The notes: generated by a model not told the origin, from the sequence alone. Shown: positions 17,372 to 25,613, numbered from the stretch's first letter. The stretch: DNA of 64,000 nt from Weissella ceti (GCF_018394055.1 NZ_CP074441.1:1054001-1118000), one strand, 5' to 3'. Numbers and translations: made by a program.

Positions 17372-18217
17372 TTGACTAAAATAGCTGTAATCTCAGATAT
17401 CCATGGTAACCAAACTGCTTTTGAGGCAGTCATTGACGACATTAAATCAGAAAATGTTTCAGAAACGTGGTTTTTAGGTGACTTATTTTTACCTGGACCT
17501 GCAGGAAATGATTTGATCCCCTTGTTAGAAGAAATTAACACTACAGTATTGCTACGTGGAAATTGGGACGATGTTTTATTGAAAATAGTTGACCATCCTG
17601 ATCAGTACAACAGTGATGATCCTTCTGATGTTTATATGGGGTTACTGTCAAAGTATCTATCTGAAAAACTAAACGATCAATATATTTCAATCATTCGAGG
17701 TGCCCCTATCCAGACAAATAAAACTATCCATCATTTAAATTTCACACTATCACATAATGAAAAAGCTAATAACGGCGGCCCAAAACTTGTCCCTACCTCA
17801 CCGACTGATAATTTCGAACCTTTATTCGAAAACGAGAGTGTGGATGTTGCGATTTATGCACACACGCACCATCAATTGTTCAGATATACACAAAACGATC
17901 AACTAATCCTTAATCCCGGGTCTATTGGCGAACCCTTTTTTAAACATGCGAGTCTGAATAAAGATCGTCGTGCGCAATATACTATTTTAGATATTGATGA
18001 CACAGGAATTAAAGACATTCACTTCAAAAAAGTTGCGTATGATATCAAAGCCGAAATTTTAAAGTCTGAGCAAGAAGCATTACCTTACATTGATTTGTAT
18101 GATCGCCTTCTGAATCAAGGAATAAGCCCTACTCAAGACAAAGAATTGTTGCAATCTGTAAATGAGGCGAATGAGTTCAAGGAAATGTTTCAAGATATTC
18201 TTAACGCACTGAAATAA
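17372..18217 (+). CDS. Calcineurin-like metallophosphoesterase
   Basis: A 281-aa cytoplasmic phosphoesterase. Metal-binding motifs are SDIHGN (8-13), GDLFLPGP, RGNWDD, AHTHHQ and NPGSIGEP, typical of the YfcE/MJ0936 group. It is about 100 aa longer than minimal members; the extra length includes an inserted segment around residues 85-140 and a helical C-terminal tail. The start is TTG, justified by AGGAGG 8 nt upstream and the absence of another start before the SDIHG motif. Substrate unknown. A cre-overlapped promoter lies upstream. Confidence 0.8.
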   Translation: MTKIAVISDIHGNQTAFEAVIDDIKSENVSETWFLGDLFLPGPAGNDLIPLLEEINTTVLLRGNWDDVLLKIVDHPDQYNSDDPSDVYMGLLSKYLSEKLNDQYISIIRGAPIQTNKTIHHLNFTLSHNEKANNGGPKLVPTSPTDNFEPLFENESVDVAIYAHTHHQLFRYTQNDQLILNPGSIGEPFFKHASLNKDRRAQYTILDIDDTGIKDIHFKKVAYDIKAEILKSEQEALPYIDLYDRLLNQGISPTQDKELLQSVNEANEFKEMFQDILNALK

Positions 18218-18351
18218 AAGGATGTCTTTCTTAAGAATATGTACGTTTTGAGAACCATCAATACATGGAAGTCGTGGCAGATTATTATGCACATCACTTA
18301 ATCTATCAATAATCTCGCTATCTTTAATGTTTTAAATTAATTAAACATAAA

Positions 18352-18398
18352 ATAAAACCTCGTTAATTGATCATATCGACCAACTGACGAGGTTTTAT
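18352..18398. terminator. Bidirectional terminator
   Basis: The arms ATAAAACCTCGTTA and TGACGAGGTTTTAT lie between the convergent metallophosphatase and prsA genes. Confidence 0.75.
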
Positions 18399-18434
18399 GT
18401 GCATCTCCTAGGAGATGCTTTTATTTAACTAAAA

Positions 18435-19352
18435 TTACTTTGACTTAGCCTTAGCTTCATCAGCCTTCTTAGTTGCAGCAGCTTGAGTGTATGTGCTCAA
18501 AACGTTCTTCAAGTCCTTGTCCTTGATGTTAACTTCTGCCTTACCCAATTCTTCACCAACAATCGCATCAACAGTGTTCTTGTCTGCTTGGGCTGCCTTG
18601 ATCTTACCATCCTTCATTTGGTCCTTAACGTCTTCAAATGACTTCTTGTCGTCACGTGAGTTCATCTTGATAACCGCATATCCAGTAGCTGTCTTAACAG
18701 GCTTCTTTGTGTATTCGTCCTTCTTCAAAGCAAAGGCTGCTTCGTTAAAGTCCTTTTCTTGTGTCGTTGTGTATGAGTTAAAGGCTTCCATCTTTCCACC
18801 TTCAGCTGCTTCTGCACTCTTTGATTCCTTCTTAGCGATTTCAGCGAAGTTACCCTTGTCATCAAGCTTCTTGATGATCTTTTCGGCATCTTCCTTCTTT
18901 TCTACGTTGATTACAGAAACGTTTACGTTAGGCGTAAAGTTGTCATAATCAGCCTTCAAAGTCTTATCTGAAACGTCAGTGTTAGCCGCTACAGCAGCTT
19001 CCTTCAACATTTGTAGCTTAACGGCTGACTTGAACATGTCAGCTGTCATTCCAGCTGATTGTAGTTGTTGTTCAAACATGTCTCCCATGTTCTTACGTTC
19101 TTCATCGTACTTCTTGTTAACGTCCTTATCAGAAACATCCTTACCGTAAGCCTTTTCCAACACTTCAATAACGATCATATCTGACAATGCCTTTTGGCCA
19201 GTAGGTGTGTTCTTGATATTGTCGTAGAACGCAGCTTCACTTACTTGTCCATCCTTAGTTGTCGCGATACTAGTTTGACCAGCAGATCCCCATACAGCAA
19301 GTCCTACTCCCGCACCCAATACGACGACTACCGCAATAAATTTCTTCCACAT
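18435..19352 (-). CDS. prsA: Foldase PrsA-like peptidyl-prolyl isomerase
   Basis: A 305-aa extracytoplasmic foldase. An N-terminal signal-like helix (residues 4-22) is followed by an N-terminal helical domain, a parvulin core (about 135-235, with SVINVEKKEDAEKII, FAEIAKKES, FNEAAFALKK and ATGYAVIKM) and a lysine- and alanine-rich tail. PrsA is normally a lipoprotein, but here the region after the helix reads AVWGSAGQTS with no lipobox cysteine, so the protein must be anchored by its uncleaved helix or be secreted. Confidence 0.88.
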   Translation of the reverse strand: MWKKFIAVVVVLGAGVGLAVWGSAGQTSIATTKDGQVSEAAFYDNIKNTPTGQKALSDMIVIEVLEKAYGKDVSDKDVNKKYDEERKNMGDMFEQQLQSAGMTADMFKSAVKLQMLKEAAVAANTDVSDKTLKADYDNFTPNVNVSVINVEKKEDAEKIIKKLDDKGNFAEIAKKESKSAEAAEGGKMEAFNSYTTTQEKDFNEAAFALKKDEYTKKPVKTATGYAVIKMNSRDDKKSFEDVKDQMKDGKIKAAQADKNTVDAIVGEELGKAEVNIKDKDLKNVLSTYTQAAATKKADEAKAKSK

Positions 19353-19426
19353 AGCTAATTCAGCCTCTTTTCTCTTACTTAGTTATTGTTACAGTGTATC
19401 ATATTTTAACTCTGTACACCTAAATG

Positions 19427-21895
19427 TCACGCATCAAAAACTTCATAACGTGCCCCTAGGCCAAAGCGCCCATTATCTAATGCATGTTGCAATTGGAAAT
19501 GGACTTTCATTTCTTCGTCTTCATAGGTCAACTTACCACCCGCGTGTTGCCAGTCGACTGCTGGTAACTTGGCTAACAATGCCAAGTCTTCTGCAGTCAT
19601 TTGATCAAGCATTGCACGAACTGATAGACGCATAAAGCCAACACCAGTTACCTTTTCTAAGAAAGCAACATGCGTAAATGGCATTGGTAGAATACCATCC
19701 TTAGTTAACGCTGTGCAGTCATTAAAGTCAGTAACTTCACCTTGGTACAGTCCTGGAGCAATTAAATCTACATCCGGAATTGGCATTTCTGAAACCAGAT
19801 GTTGGTCAGCTGGATCCATCACAATATGTGCATTGGTTTGGCGACTAACACCGATTGGGTACAATTGCTTCCCATCGTAGAAGTAATTCAACAAGTGCTT
19901 TTCGGCCTCAACCGGCAAAGTTGTCGTCAAATACTTATTGCGCGGGATAACTTGCACATTCAAGCCAGCTTCTTGCAAACTTTGAATCAACTTCATGCGA
20001 TTACCAGGTACAAAGACACGCGTAGGCTTTTCAATGTCGACCACATTCATAATGTCAGAGATTTCCAAAGGTTCAAAATAACGTTTGTCGCTTAATTCCG
20101 GCATAAACATTAAGTCATGCGGGTTGTTATTCATCAAAATTGTTTTGATACCTTGACGCTTAATTTCATCCGCTACGGATGCCATCACGTATGATGAAGC
20201 CCCGCCATCCCCAAGGCGGAAGGCTCCAGTTCCGATAATTAATGCACTGTCATCCCCCAACTGTTCACTCTCGTTTTCAAATTCGAATGTTGAGTAATAT
20301 TGCGTCACTGCTTCTTCAAATTCTCCAGCTGATGGCTCAAATGCTTTATAAGTTGGTAGAATTTCGTTTTCTAAACGGAAACGACGCACATCTTCATAGT
20401 CAGCATCCCACAAACGGGCAACTAACCCATCAGATAGCCCGTAGTATTTCGCCGTACGTAACATTTCTGTATCCCATGGTTGTTGTGGAATAGTTTGTTC
20501 TAACTTCATGATATTTTCTAGTTTATAGAAGTAGAATGCATCAATCTTTGTTAGCTCAACCAATTCATCAACGGTATAACCACGACGAATCGCTTCTAGT
20601 AATAGAAGAACACGGTTATCACGGGGATGTAGCAATTGTTCAATAATTTGGTTATCAGTCAGCGCATTCATCAACGTTGGTGAAAAACTCAAGTTATTGA
20701 AGTGTGCCGCACGAATCGCCTTTTCTAAGGCTTCTTCTACACTACGTCCCACCCCGATGGTTGTTCCAACAGACTTTTGAATTGTATCCAAACGATTTGC
20801 TGTTAGCACATTGGCATTTTCCAATTCACGGAAAGCGAACGCTGGGAAACGAACCGCAACGTGATCCATGGTTGGCTCTAACAAGGCAGTATGTTCTGCA
20901 TAAACGTCAGAAATTCGAATCTTGTCTAGACGTTCACCCATCATTACACCAGTCATAACTGGAATTAGTGGGTACCCCGTCGCAGCGGTAATAATCGATG
21001 TCTTGCGTGCAAAGAAAGGAATCACACGTGTAATCACGTATTCATCTTCTTCCGGTTGAATCGCAAAACGAACTTCTAGAATTCCTTCAACGTCAAACCC
21101 ACGTGCAACCTTAAAGGCAGCCTCACGTAATGTTTGGAATGCTGGATCAGACAATGTTTGAACCGGCGTAATTGCAATTGAATCTCCTGAATGAATCCCA
21201 AATGGGTCAAGATCTTCCATGCCACCAATTAACAAGGTTGTGTCACGTTCATCACGCATCACCAACAAGTCAATTTCACGGTAACCGTAAATACTTTTAT
21301 CAATACTTACTTGATGCGTTAGTGATTGCTCCAAACAAACCGCAGCTACTTGATCTAGCTCTGCCGCATCTTCGGCTTGCAGACGTGTGCTAACTCCACG
21401 TGATGCCACAGGGCGGACAACAACGGGAAAGTCTAGTTCTCGCGCAACGTCAAATACTTCTGACTGCGTACTCGCAATGCGCGTTTGGATGTATGGCAAA
21501 CCTAACTTCGCCAAACGTTCTTGCAAGTATTTAGAATTTTGGGCTGCTTCCATTACGGCCAAAGAAGGTCCTAAGATACGTGGGCTTTGTTCCCCTAACA
21601 CTTCAACTAAGTCAGTCGCTAGGTTAATTGCCGTCATCCCCCCAACGGTTGGCGCAATGGCAGTGATTGCTTCTTCAATAATGATCTTAACTAATTTTTC
21701 AGTTGTTAATTCAGACACAATGAACTTAATGCCTGGATGTGTTGCCGCAAAACTATACGGATTATCATCCACATACAGCACGCTGCATTCACGACGTAAT
21801 AGTTCATCAATCATTTCATAGCTGGCCATGTCACTTTCAGTGGCACGTCCAAATCCATCCGCGGAACTACCAATTAGTAGAATACGTTCGCTCAT
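19427..21895 (-). CDS. Degenerate carbamoyl-phosphate synthase large-subunit homologue
   Basis: An 822-aa CarB relative; active CarB has about 1060 aa. The first pre-ATP-grasp and ATP-grasp domains, the oligomerisation domain and the second pre-ATP-grasp domain (IIGTGAFRLGDGG 553-565, NNNPHDL) are recognisable. Active-site residues are lost. The glycine loop RPSFTxGGxGGG is RPVASRGVSTRL (161-172). The metal-ligand stretch (I/V)E(V/M)NPRVSR reads TRVIPFFAR (289-297), with E, N and R replaced by R290, I292 and F294. NVQF reads EVRF. The second ATP-grasp domain is mostly missing, with a remnant AFLEKVTGVG near 744-753, and the regulatory MGS domain is absent. It overlaps carA-like by 4 bp. It is an intact frame, so it is not called a pseudogene. 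Confidence 0.85.
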   Translation of the reverse strand: MSERILLIGSSADGFGRATESDMASYEMIDELLRRECSVLYVDDNPYSFAATHPGIKFIVSELTTEKLVKIIIEEAITAIAPTVGGMTAINLATDLVEVLGEQSPRILGPSLAVMEAAQNSKYLQERLAKLGLPYIQTRIASTQSEVFDVARELDFPVVVRPVASRGVSTRLQAEDAAELDQVAAVCLEQSLTHQVSIDKSIYGYREIDLLVMRDERDTTLLIGGMEDLDPFGIHSGDSIAITPVQTLSDPAFQTLREAAFKVARGFDVEGILEVRFAIQPEEDEYVITRVIPFFARKTSIITAATGYPLIPVMTGVMMGERLDKIRISDVYAEHTALLEPTMDHVAVRFPAFAFRELENANVLTANRLDTIQKSVGTTIGVGRSVEEALEKAIRAAHFNNLSFSPTLMNALTDNQIIEQLLHPRDNRVLLLLEAIRRGYTVDELVELTKIDAFYFYKLENIMKLEQTIPQQPWDTEMLRTAKYYGLSDGLVARLWDADYEDVRRFRLENEILPTYKAFEPSAGEFEEAVTQYYSTFEFENESEQLGDDSALIIGTGAFRLGDGGASSYVMASVADEIKRQGIKTILMNNNPHDLMFMPELSDKRYFEPLEISDIMNVVDIEKPTRVFVPGNRMKLIQSLQEAGLNVQVIPRNKYLTTTLPVEAEKHLLNYFYDGKQLYPIGVSRQTNAHIVMDPADQHLVSEMPIPDVDLIAPGLYQGEVTDFNDCTALTKDGILPMPFTHVAFLEKVTGVGFMRLSVRAMLDQMTAEDLALLAKLPAVDWQHAGGKLTYEDEEMKVHFQLQHALDNGRFGLGARYEVFDA

Positions 21896-23001
21896 ATACG
21901 GTAACCTCCTCGTCGGTCAGTAACCACTTCCATGAAGTCATCAAACGGTTGGACCGCTTCCGCAGGTCCTGGCGCTGTGTCTGGAAAGAATTGCACACTA
22001 AAGGCCGGATAGTCACGGTGCCGCAATCCTTGAATTGACCCATCAGTCAAATCAACGTGGGTTACGATCATGTTCTTACCTCTCAAGCTAGCCGGATCCA
22101 CTTGGTACCCTTCTGCTTGCGTTGCATACATAATTTGGTTCGAAATTTGTTCTCGAATTGGGTGGTTCATCCCATGATGTTCGCTTGCCATACGTGACAA
22201 AGAAACCCCATTCGCTAACGCAAACAATTCATGTCCCAAGCCAATTCCAAACAATGGTACCTTTTCTTGGAATTCACGAATCAACGCCAAGATGCTTTCG
22301 GGTACAACGTGTGGATCACCAGGTCCAGATGAGAACACGATCCCGTCAGGATCCAAGTTAGATACATCATCACTCGTTGCGTTATATGGTAAGACCGTAA
22401 CGTTCGCATCGTAATCGTTTAATAGACGCAAAATACCACTCTTCAAACCAAAATCAATCACAATAACATTAGTCTTACGACCTGGATTAACATACGCACG
22501 CGGCGTCGATGTTTGTTGGATTTGTTGACTCGTTAACACCATCGCGCGTAATTGATCAAATGCATGTTCATCGGCATTATCTACAATTGATGCTTTTTGT
22601 GCGCCACTTTCTCGTAGATGACGAGTTAGAGCTCGTGTATCCACTTGGGCAATTCCTGGAATATTATGACGCTTCAAAAATTCATGTAAACTCATTGAAC
22701 GTAAACGGTTCGTTGAAACTTCTGCTAAAGAACGGACCACAATTCCCTTAACCATTGGTCCGATAGCTTCGTCGGCACGGTGGTTAATCCCGGCCGCACC
22801 AATTGTTGGCATTGTAAAAGCCACAATTTGGTTATGATAAATTGGATTGGTCATGATCTCTTGGTAACCCGTCATCGCCGTGTGGAAAAAGATTTCTCCT
22901 GACGCGCTTGTGGGTGCACCAAAAGCTACTCCTTCAAATACCGTTCCGTCTTGTAAAATTAAATATCGTTTTGCCATGATACCGTTCGTAACATCTCCCA
23001 A
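21892..23001 (-). CDS. Degenerate carbamoyl-phosphate synthase small-subunit homologue
   Basis: A 369-aa CarA relative of normal length. The N-terminal domain is well conserved (DGTVFEGVAFGAP, TAMTGYQEIM, DTRALTRHLRE). The class I glutamine amidotransferase domain has lost its triad: the nucleophile motif GICLGHQ is GIGLGHE (Gly254) and the histidine-glutamate motif HPE is FPD (Phe339, Asp341). GHRGxNHP reads EHHGMNHP. It cannot release ammonia from glutamine as the known enzyme does. The TTG start at 23001 has AAAGGA upstream; ATG 22977 is an alternative with a poorly spaced site. It is co-transcribed with pyrR and carB-like. Confidence 0.85.
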   Translation of the reverse strand: MGDVTNGIMAKRYLILQDGTVFEGVAFGAPTSASGEIFFHTAMTGYQEIMTNPIYHNQIVAFTMPTIGAAGINHRADEAIGPMVKGIVVRSLAEVSTNRLRSMSLHEFLKRHNIPGIAQVDTRALTRHLRESGAQKASIVDNADEHAFDQLRAMVLTSQQIQQTSTPRAYVNPGRKTNVIVIDFGLKSGILRLLNDYDANVTVLPYNATSDDVSNLDPDGIVFSSGPGDPHVVPESILALIREFQEKVPLFGIGLGHELFALANGVSLSRMASEHHGMNHPIREQISNQIMYATQAEGYQVDPASLRGKNMIVTHVDLTDGSIQGLRHRDYPAFSVQFFPDTAPGPAEAVQPFDDFMEVVTDRRGGYRI

Positions 23002-23027
23002 TGTTACGTCCTTTCTATACCTGGTAA

Positions 23028-23546
23028 TTAACGGATTTCAACGGCATCATAGCCGTCAACTTCCTTCACGTTAACCTTGATACGTTCTGTGGCTGATGTG
23101 GGGATGTTCTTCCCAACGAAATCGGCGCGAACAGGTAGTTCACGATGACCACGATCAACTAGTACAGCTAAGTTAACAACAGCTGGACGTCCATTATCCA
23201 TCAAAGCATCCAATGCCGCACGAATTGTACGTCCTGTGTACAAAACATCATCGACCAAGATAACACGCTTACCATCGATGTTAACGTTCAATTCTTGCTT
23301 GTTGGCTTCACCAACTGTTGCATCATAATCGTCACGATAAGCCGAAATATCCAATTCTCCAACTGGAATATCAACGTTTTCTAATTGCTTTAGACGCTTG
23401 GCAACATGTTGTCCAATGAATACACCACGGGTCTTAATCCCAACAATCACTAGGTTATTAACACCTTTGTTCTTTTCAATAATTTCGTACGTAATACGTG
23501 TCAATGCACGTTGCATGGCCATTGCGTCAACGATTTCTTTAGTCAT
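23028..23546 (-). CDS. pyrR: Pyrimidine operon attenuator PyrR
   Basis: A 172-aa RNA-binding regulator with a phosphoribosyltransferase fold. It binds UMP and PRPP and controls attenuation of pyr genes. The PRPP loop [14 protein letters not shown] lies near residues 90-103 and the N-terminal [10 protein letters not shown] matches the family. The ribosome binding site AGGAG precedes ATG. A PyrR-type leader lies directly upstream at 23567-23651. It is the first gene of a three-gene operon with carA-like and carB-like; no other pyr gene is in the window. Confidence 0.95.
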   Translation of the reverse strand: MTKEIVDAMAMQRALTRITYEIIEKNKGVNNLVIVGIKTRGVFIGQHVAKRLKQLENVDIPVGELDISAYRDDYDATVGEANKQELNVNIDGKRVILVDDVLYTGRTIRAALDALMDNGRPAVVNLAVLVDRGHRELPVRADFVGKNIPTSATERIKVNVKEVDGYDAVEIR

Positions 23547-23566
23547 GATTTTTCTCCTAGGTATAT

Positions 23567-23651
23567 AAAAAAGCGCTATCTGAAAAAATGCAGATAACGC
23601 TTTGGTTGCTTACTAATTTGGCGTTATCTTCTGCTCAACTCACAGGTTGAA
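23567..23651 (-). promoter_or_regulatory. PyrR-responsive attenuator leader
   Basis: Reading the minus strand, a PyrR binding hairpin TTCAACCTGTGAGTTGA (23635-23651) carries the CCnGnGAG core. An antiterminator arm AGATAACGCC (23620-23629) is complementary to the left arm of a terminator (AGCGTTATCTG / CAGATAGCGCT, 23572-23601) followed by a T run. The three elements are in the order known from Bacillus pyr leaders. UMP-bound PyrR should favour termination before pyrR. Confidence 0.85.
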
Positions 23652-23670
23652 TTTAAGAAGAACTAACTAA

Positions 23671-23698
23671 ATTTTAACATGAAACGATGCAGAAACAA
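23671..23698 (-). promoter_or_regulatory. Promoter of the pyrR operon
   Basis: On the minus strand TTGTTT (23693-23698) and TAAAAT (23671-23676) are 16 bp apart, just ahead of the PyrR leader. Confidence 0.5.
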
Positions 23699-23699
23699 A

Positions 23700-24620
23700 T
23701 TAATCTTCTACGTCAGTTTCAGCATAACGTGGCAATTCAGCCAATGTCTTTTCAAAGATTTCTGGGACAGGTACTGAGAATTCTAATTCTTCCCCAGTTG
23801 TAGGTTGAGTCAAGCCAAGAGTGGCTGCGTGCAAGAATTGTCCGTTCCCCTTCAATGTCTTGCTTGGTCCGTATAATGGATCACCCGCCACTGGGTGGTT
23901 AATGTATTGCATGTGCACACGAATTTGGTGTGTACGTCCAGTTTCCAAAGTAACCTTCAACAATGTGTAACCAACGAAACGTTCTACCACTTCAAAGTGC
24001 GAAATTGCTTCACGTCCATCAGCCACAACACCTTGCTTCTTACGGTCAGCCTTTGAACGCCCAATTGGTGCCTTGATTGTTCCTGAATTTTCAACGAATT
24101 CACCGTGAACCAATGCGTAGTATTGACGCAAGTTCTTCTTGTCCTTCAATTGCGCTGACAATGCTTCGTGTGCCGCATCGTTCTTAGCAACCATCAATAG
24201 ACCAGAAGTATCCTTGTCGATACGGTGCACGATACCTGGACGGATCACACCATTAATACTTGATAGTGTTGTGTGGTACATCAATGCGTTAACCAGTGTT
24301 CCGGATGGGTGTCCCAATGCTGGGTGCACAACCATTCCTTGTGGCTTGTTTACAACAATCACATCATCATCTTCGTAGACAATTTCAATGGGAATATTTT
24401 CAGCTTCGATACTCAATTCCACTGGATCTGGAATTGTAATCACAATTTCATCCCCTGGCTTCACTGAGTACTTTTGCTTCTTGTTCTCACCATTAACTAA
24501 GATGTTTCCATCCGTATTAAGAGTTCCAACTTGAGAACGTGTTAGATCTTCAAAGTGTTCCGCAAGAACCTTATCTAGACGTCCTGTTTCTTCTGTAATA
24601 ACTAATGTCTTTTCTGGCAC
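23700..24620 (-). CDS. rluD: RluD-family pseudouridine synthase
   Basis: A 306-aa RNA-modifying enzyme. An N-terminal S4 domain (RLDKVLAEHFEDLTRSQV) precedes the catalytic domain with HRIDKDTSGLL, whose aspartate is the nucleophile, and with GRTHQIRVHMQYINHPVAGD. A GTG start at 24620 with AAAGAGA upstream gives the usual family length; the longer frame to 24695 overlaps the preceding gene. It follows the EbsA-like gene by 14 bp and is probably in one transcript with it. Confidence 0.9.
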   Translation of the reverse strand: MPEKTLVITEETGRLDKVLAEHFEDLTRSQVGTLNTDGNILVNGENKKQKYSVKPGDEIVITIPDPVELSIEAENIPIEIVYEDDDVIVVNKPQGMVVHPALGHPSGTLVNALMYHTTLSSINGVIRPGIVHRIDKDTSGLLMVAKNDAAHEALSAQLKDKKNLRQYYALVHGEFVENSGTIKAPIGRSKADRKKQGVVADGREAISHFEVVERFVGYTLLKVTLETGRTHQIRVHMQYINHPVAGDPLYGPSKTLKGNGQFLHAATLGLTQPTTGEELEFSVPVPEIFEKTLAELPRYAETDVED

Positions 24621-24634
24621 GATATTATCTCTTT

Positions 24635-25012
24635 CTATTTGTGTAACGTTGAAAAACGTTGCTTTAATTCGGTTAGGATGTTTGATGAGAACCAATAGTT
24701 ATATTGCTCACCACGTACACTAAACATCATTGTACGTTTTGAAAATTGAATTTGTGACATTTCATCAAAGGTAATGTAGTCACTATGAATACTAGCTAGT
24801 TTACGGAAACGCAAACCATCTGTTTCAACTGTAATGCGTTGACGTCCAAAAATGTACACGACTAGTACGACGAACAAGATGAAAGCACCAATTGCATATA
24901 CATTCAAATGACTAACTTCTAGCCACATAATCATACCAAATACTGGTATCATCAATAGCCATGTCCAAAATACCCAGCCTACTAGTCCAGCTGTTTGATA
25001 AAAACCTTTCAT
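24635..25012 (-). CDS. EbsA-like membrane protein
   Basis: A 125-aa protein with two membrane helices (about residues 7-29 and 35-56) and a C-terminal soluble part (FGRQRITVETDGLRFRKL) that looks like a PH-type fold. Size and layout suggest the EbsA family of Lactobacillales; that name is from memory of the family pattern. Start ATG 25012 has GTGAGGCG upstream. An extended -10 (TG-G-TATACT) lies at about 25045-25053, directly after the first 54-bp repeat. Confidence 0.6.
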   Translation of the reverse strand: MKGFYQTAGLVGWVFWTWLLMIPVFGMIMWLEVSHLNVYAIGAFILFVVLVVYIFGRQRITVETDGLRFRKLASIHSDYITFDEMSQIQFSKRTMMFSVRGEQYNYWFSSNILTELKQRFSTLHK

Positions 25013-25066
25013 GCTTATCGCCTCACTCAATTTATTATTATTTCAGTATACCATATCAGAAGTAGC

Positions 25067-25120
25067 AAAAAACGCGCTTGCTTAGGCAAACGCGTTAGTT
25101 ATAGATATTTATTATTTTAA
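25067..25120 (-). repeat. 54-bp direct repeat, copy 1 (duplicated terminator)
   Basis: Identical over 54 bp to 25614-25667. It contains the terminator stem CGCGCTTGC / GCAAACGCG. This copy does not follow a gene; it lies just upstream of the EbsA-like gene promoter. Confidence 0.85.
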
Positions 25121-25198
25121 CAATGATCTAAATCGCTCAATTTATAAAGCTTTATATCGGGTCACTAATTTCATTACCTCTCGTGCGTATTCGAATAA

Positions 25199-25227
25199 TT
25201 GACAAACTCTCATGACGATGGGACAAT
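25199..25227 (+). promoter_or_regulatory. Promoter of a short plus-strand RNA
   Basis: TTGACA (25199-25204) and GACAAT (25222-25227) are 17 bp apart; CAATAT is an alternative -10. Confidence 0.5.
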
Positions 25228-25233
25228 ATTTAT

Positions 25234-25304
25234 ATAAAGTGTGTCAAACGGGGTAACCTTTTTGACTTTAAGCGTTTGACTTTGGTCGGTCAAACGCTTT
25301 TTTT
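25234..25304 (+). ncRNA. Putative 70-nt small RNA upstream of the toxin-like peptide
   Basis: Bounded by the promoter at 25199-25227 and a strong terminator (AAGCGTTTGAC / GTCAAACGCTT plus T run, 25270-25304). It carries no reading frame with a ribosome binding site. Its segment GGGGTAACCT (25250-25259) is complementary to AGGTTACCTC (25372-25381), which includes part of the Shine-Dalgarno region of the peptide downstream. It could act in trans on that message, or be a terminated leader. Confidence 0.45.
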
Positions 25305-25326
25305 GTGCATTCAAACTGAATAACCA

Positions 25327-25335
25327 TGCTACAAT
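25327..25335 (+). promoter_or_regulatory. Extended -10 promoter of the toxin-like message
   Basis: TG-C-TACAAT with no clear -35. The message would begin near 25342 and form a 5' hairpin (CGTGCT / GGCACG, about 25342-25365) just before the AGGAGG site. Confidence 0.5.
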
Positions 25336-25385
25336 AACAATCGTGCTATGACCATAAAAGGCACGGTTAGGAGGTTACCTCTTAA

Positions 25386-25469
25386 ATGTTCGATACACTT
25401 TATACTGTTGTACTTGGCTTGGTTATTTCCGACCCATACAACGCTATTAAAGATCATCTACGTAAGTAA
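25386..25469 (+). CDS. 27-aa hydrophobic peptide, putative Fst-like toxin
   Basis: MFDTLYTVVLGLVISDPYNA followed by IKDHLRK: a short hydrophobic stretch (residues 5-15) and a charged end, in the size range of Fst/Lpt par toxins. The ribosome binding site AGGAGG is 10 nt upstream. A bidirectional terminator follows. Plus-strand repeats shared with the far side of that terminator (GTTRCCTCTT at 25374 and 25543; CTTTATAC at 25398 and 25550) match the Fst scheme, in which a convergent antisense RNA pairs at repeats. The Fst motif itself is only weakly matched. Confidence 0.5.
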   Translation: MFDTLYTVVLGLVISDPYNAIKDHLRK

Positions 25470-25482
25470 TATAATCTTTAAT

Positions 25483-25517
25483 CTAAAAGGCTCAACCATT
25501 CCTGGTTGAGTCTTTTT
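25483..25517. terminator. Bidirectional terminator of the toxin-like locus
   Basis: The arms CTCAACCA (25491-25498) and TGGTTGAG (25503-25510) around TTCC, with AAAAG before and CTTTTT after. Confidence 0.75.
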
Positions 25518-25580
25518 AATTTTATAATTTTTCACGTTAAACGTTGCCTCTTTATACCATTTATTTAACATCATCTCTCT
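25489..25580 (-). ncRNA. Putative convergent antisense RNA
   Basis: A minus-strand promoter, -35 TTGTGC (25609-25614) and -10 TAGAAT (25587-25592) spaced 16 bp, would give an RNA of about 90 nt ending at the shared terminator. It carries the complements of GTTGCCTCTT and CTTTATAC, so it can pair with the toxin-like message at its ribosome binding site and within its coding part. Existence is inferred. Confidence 0.4.
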
Positions 25581-25613
25581 TTTACTATTCTACGTATGCT
25601 TAATTCCTGCACA

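Noticed and set aside
19353-19426. Missing end of carB in another frame (frameshift explanation)
   Set aside because: Only 74 bp lie between the stop and prsA, and the remnant of the second ATP-grasp is in the same frame, so a simple frameshift cannot explain the shortening.
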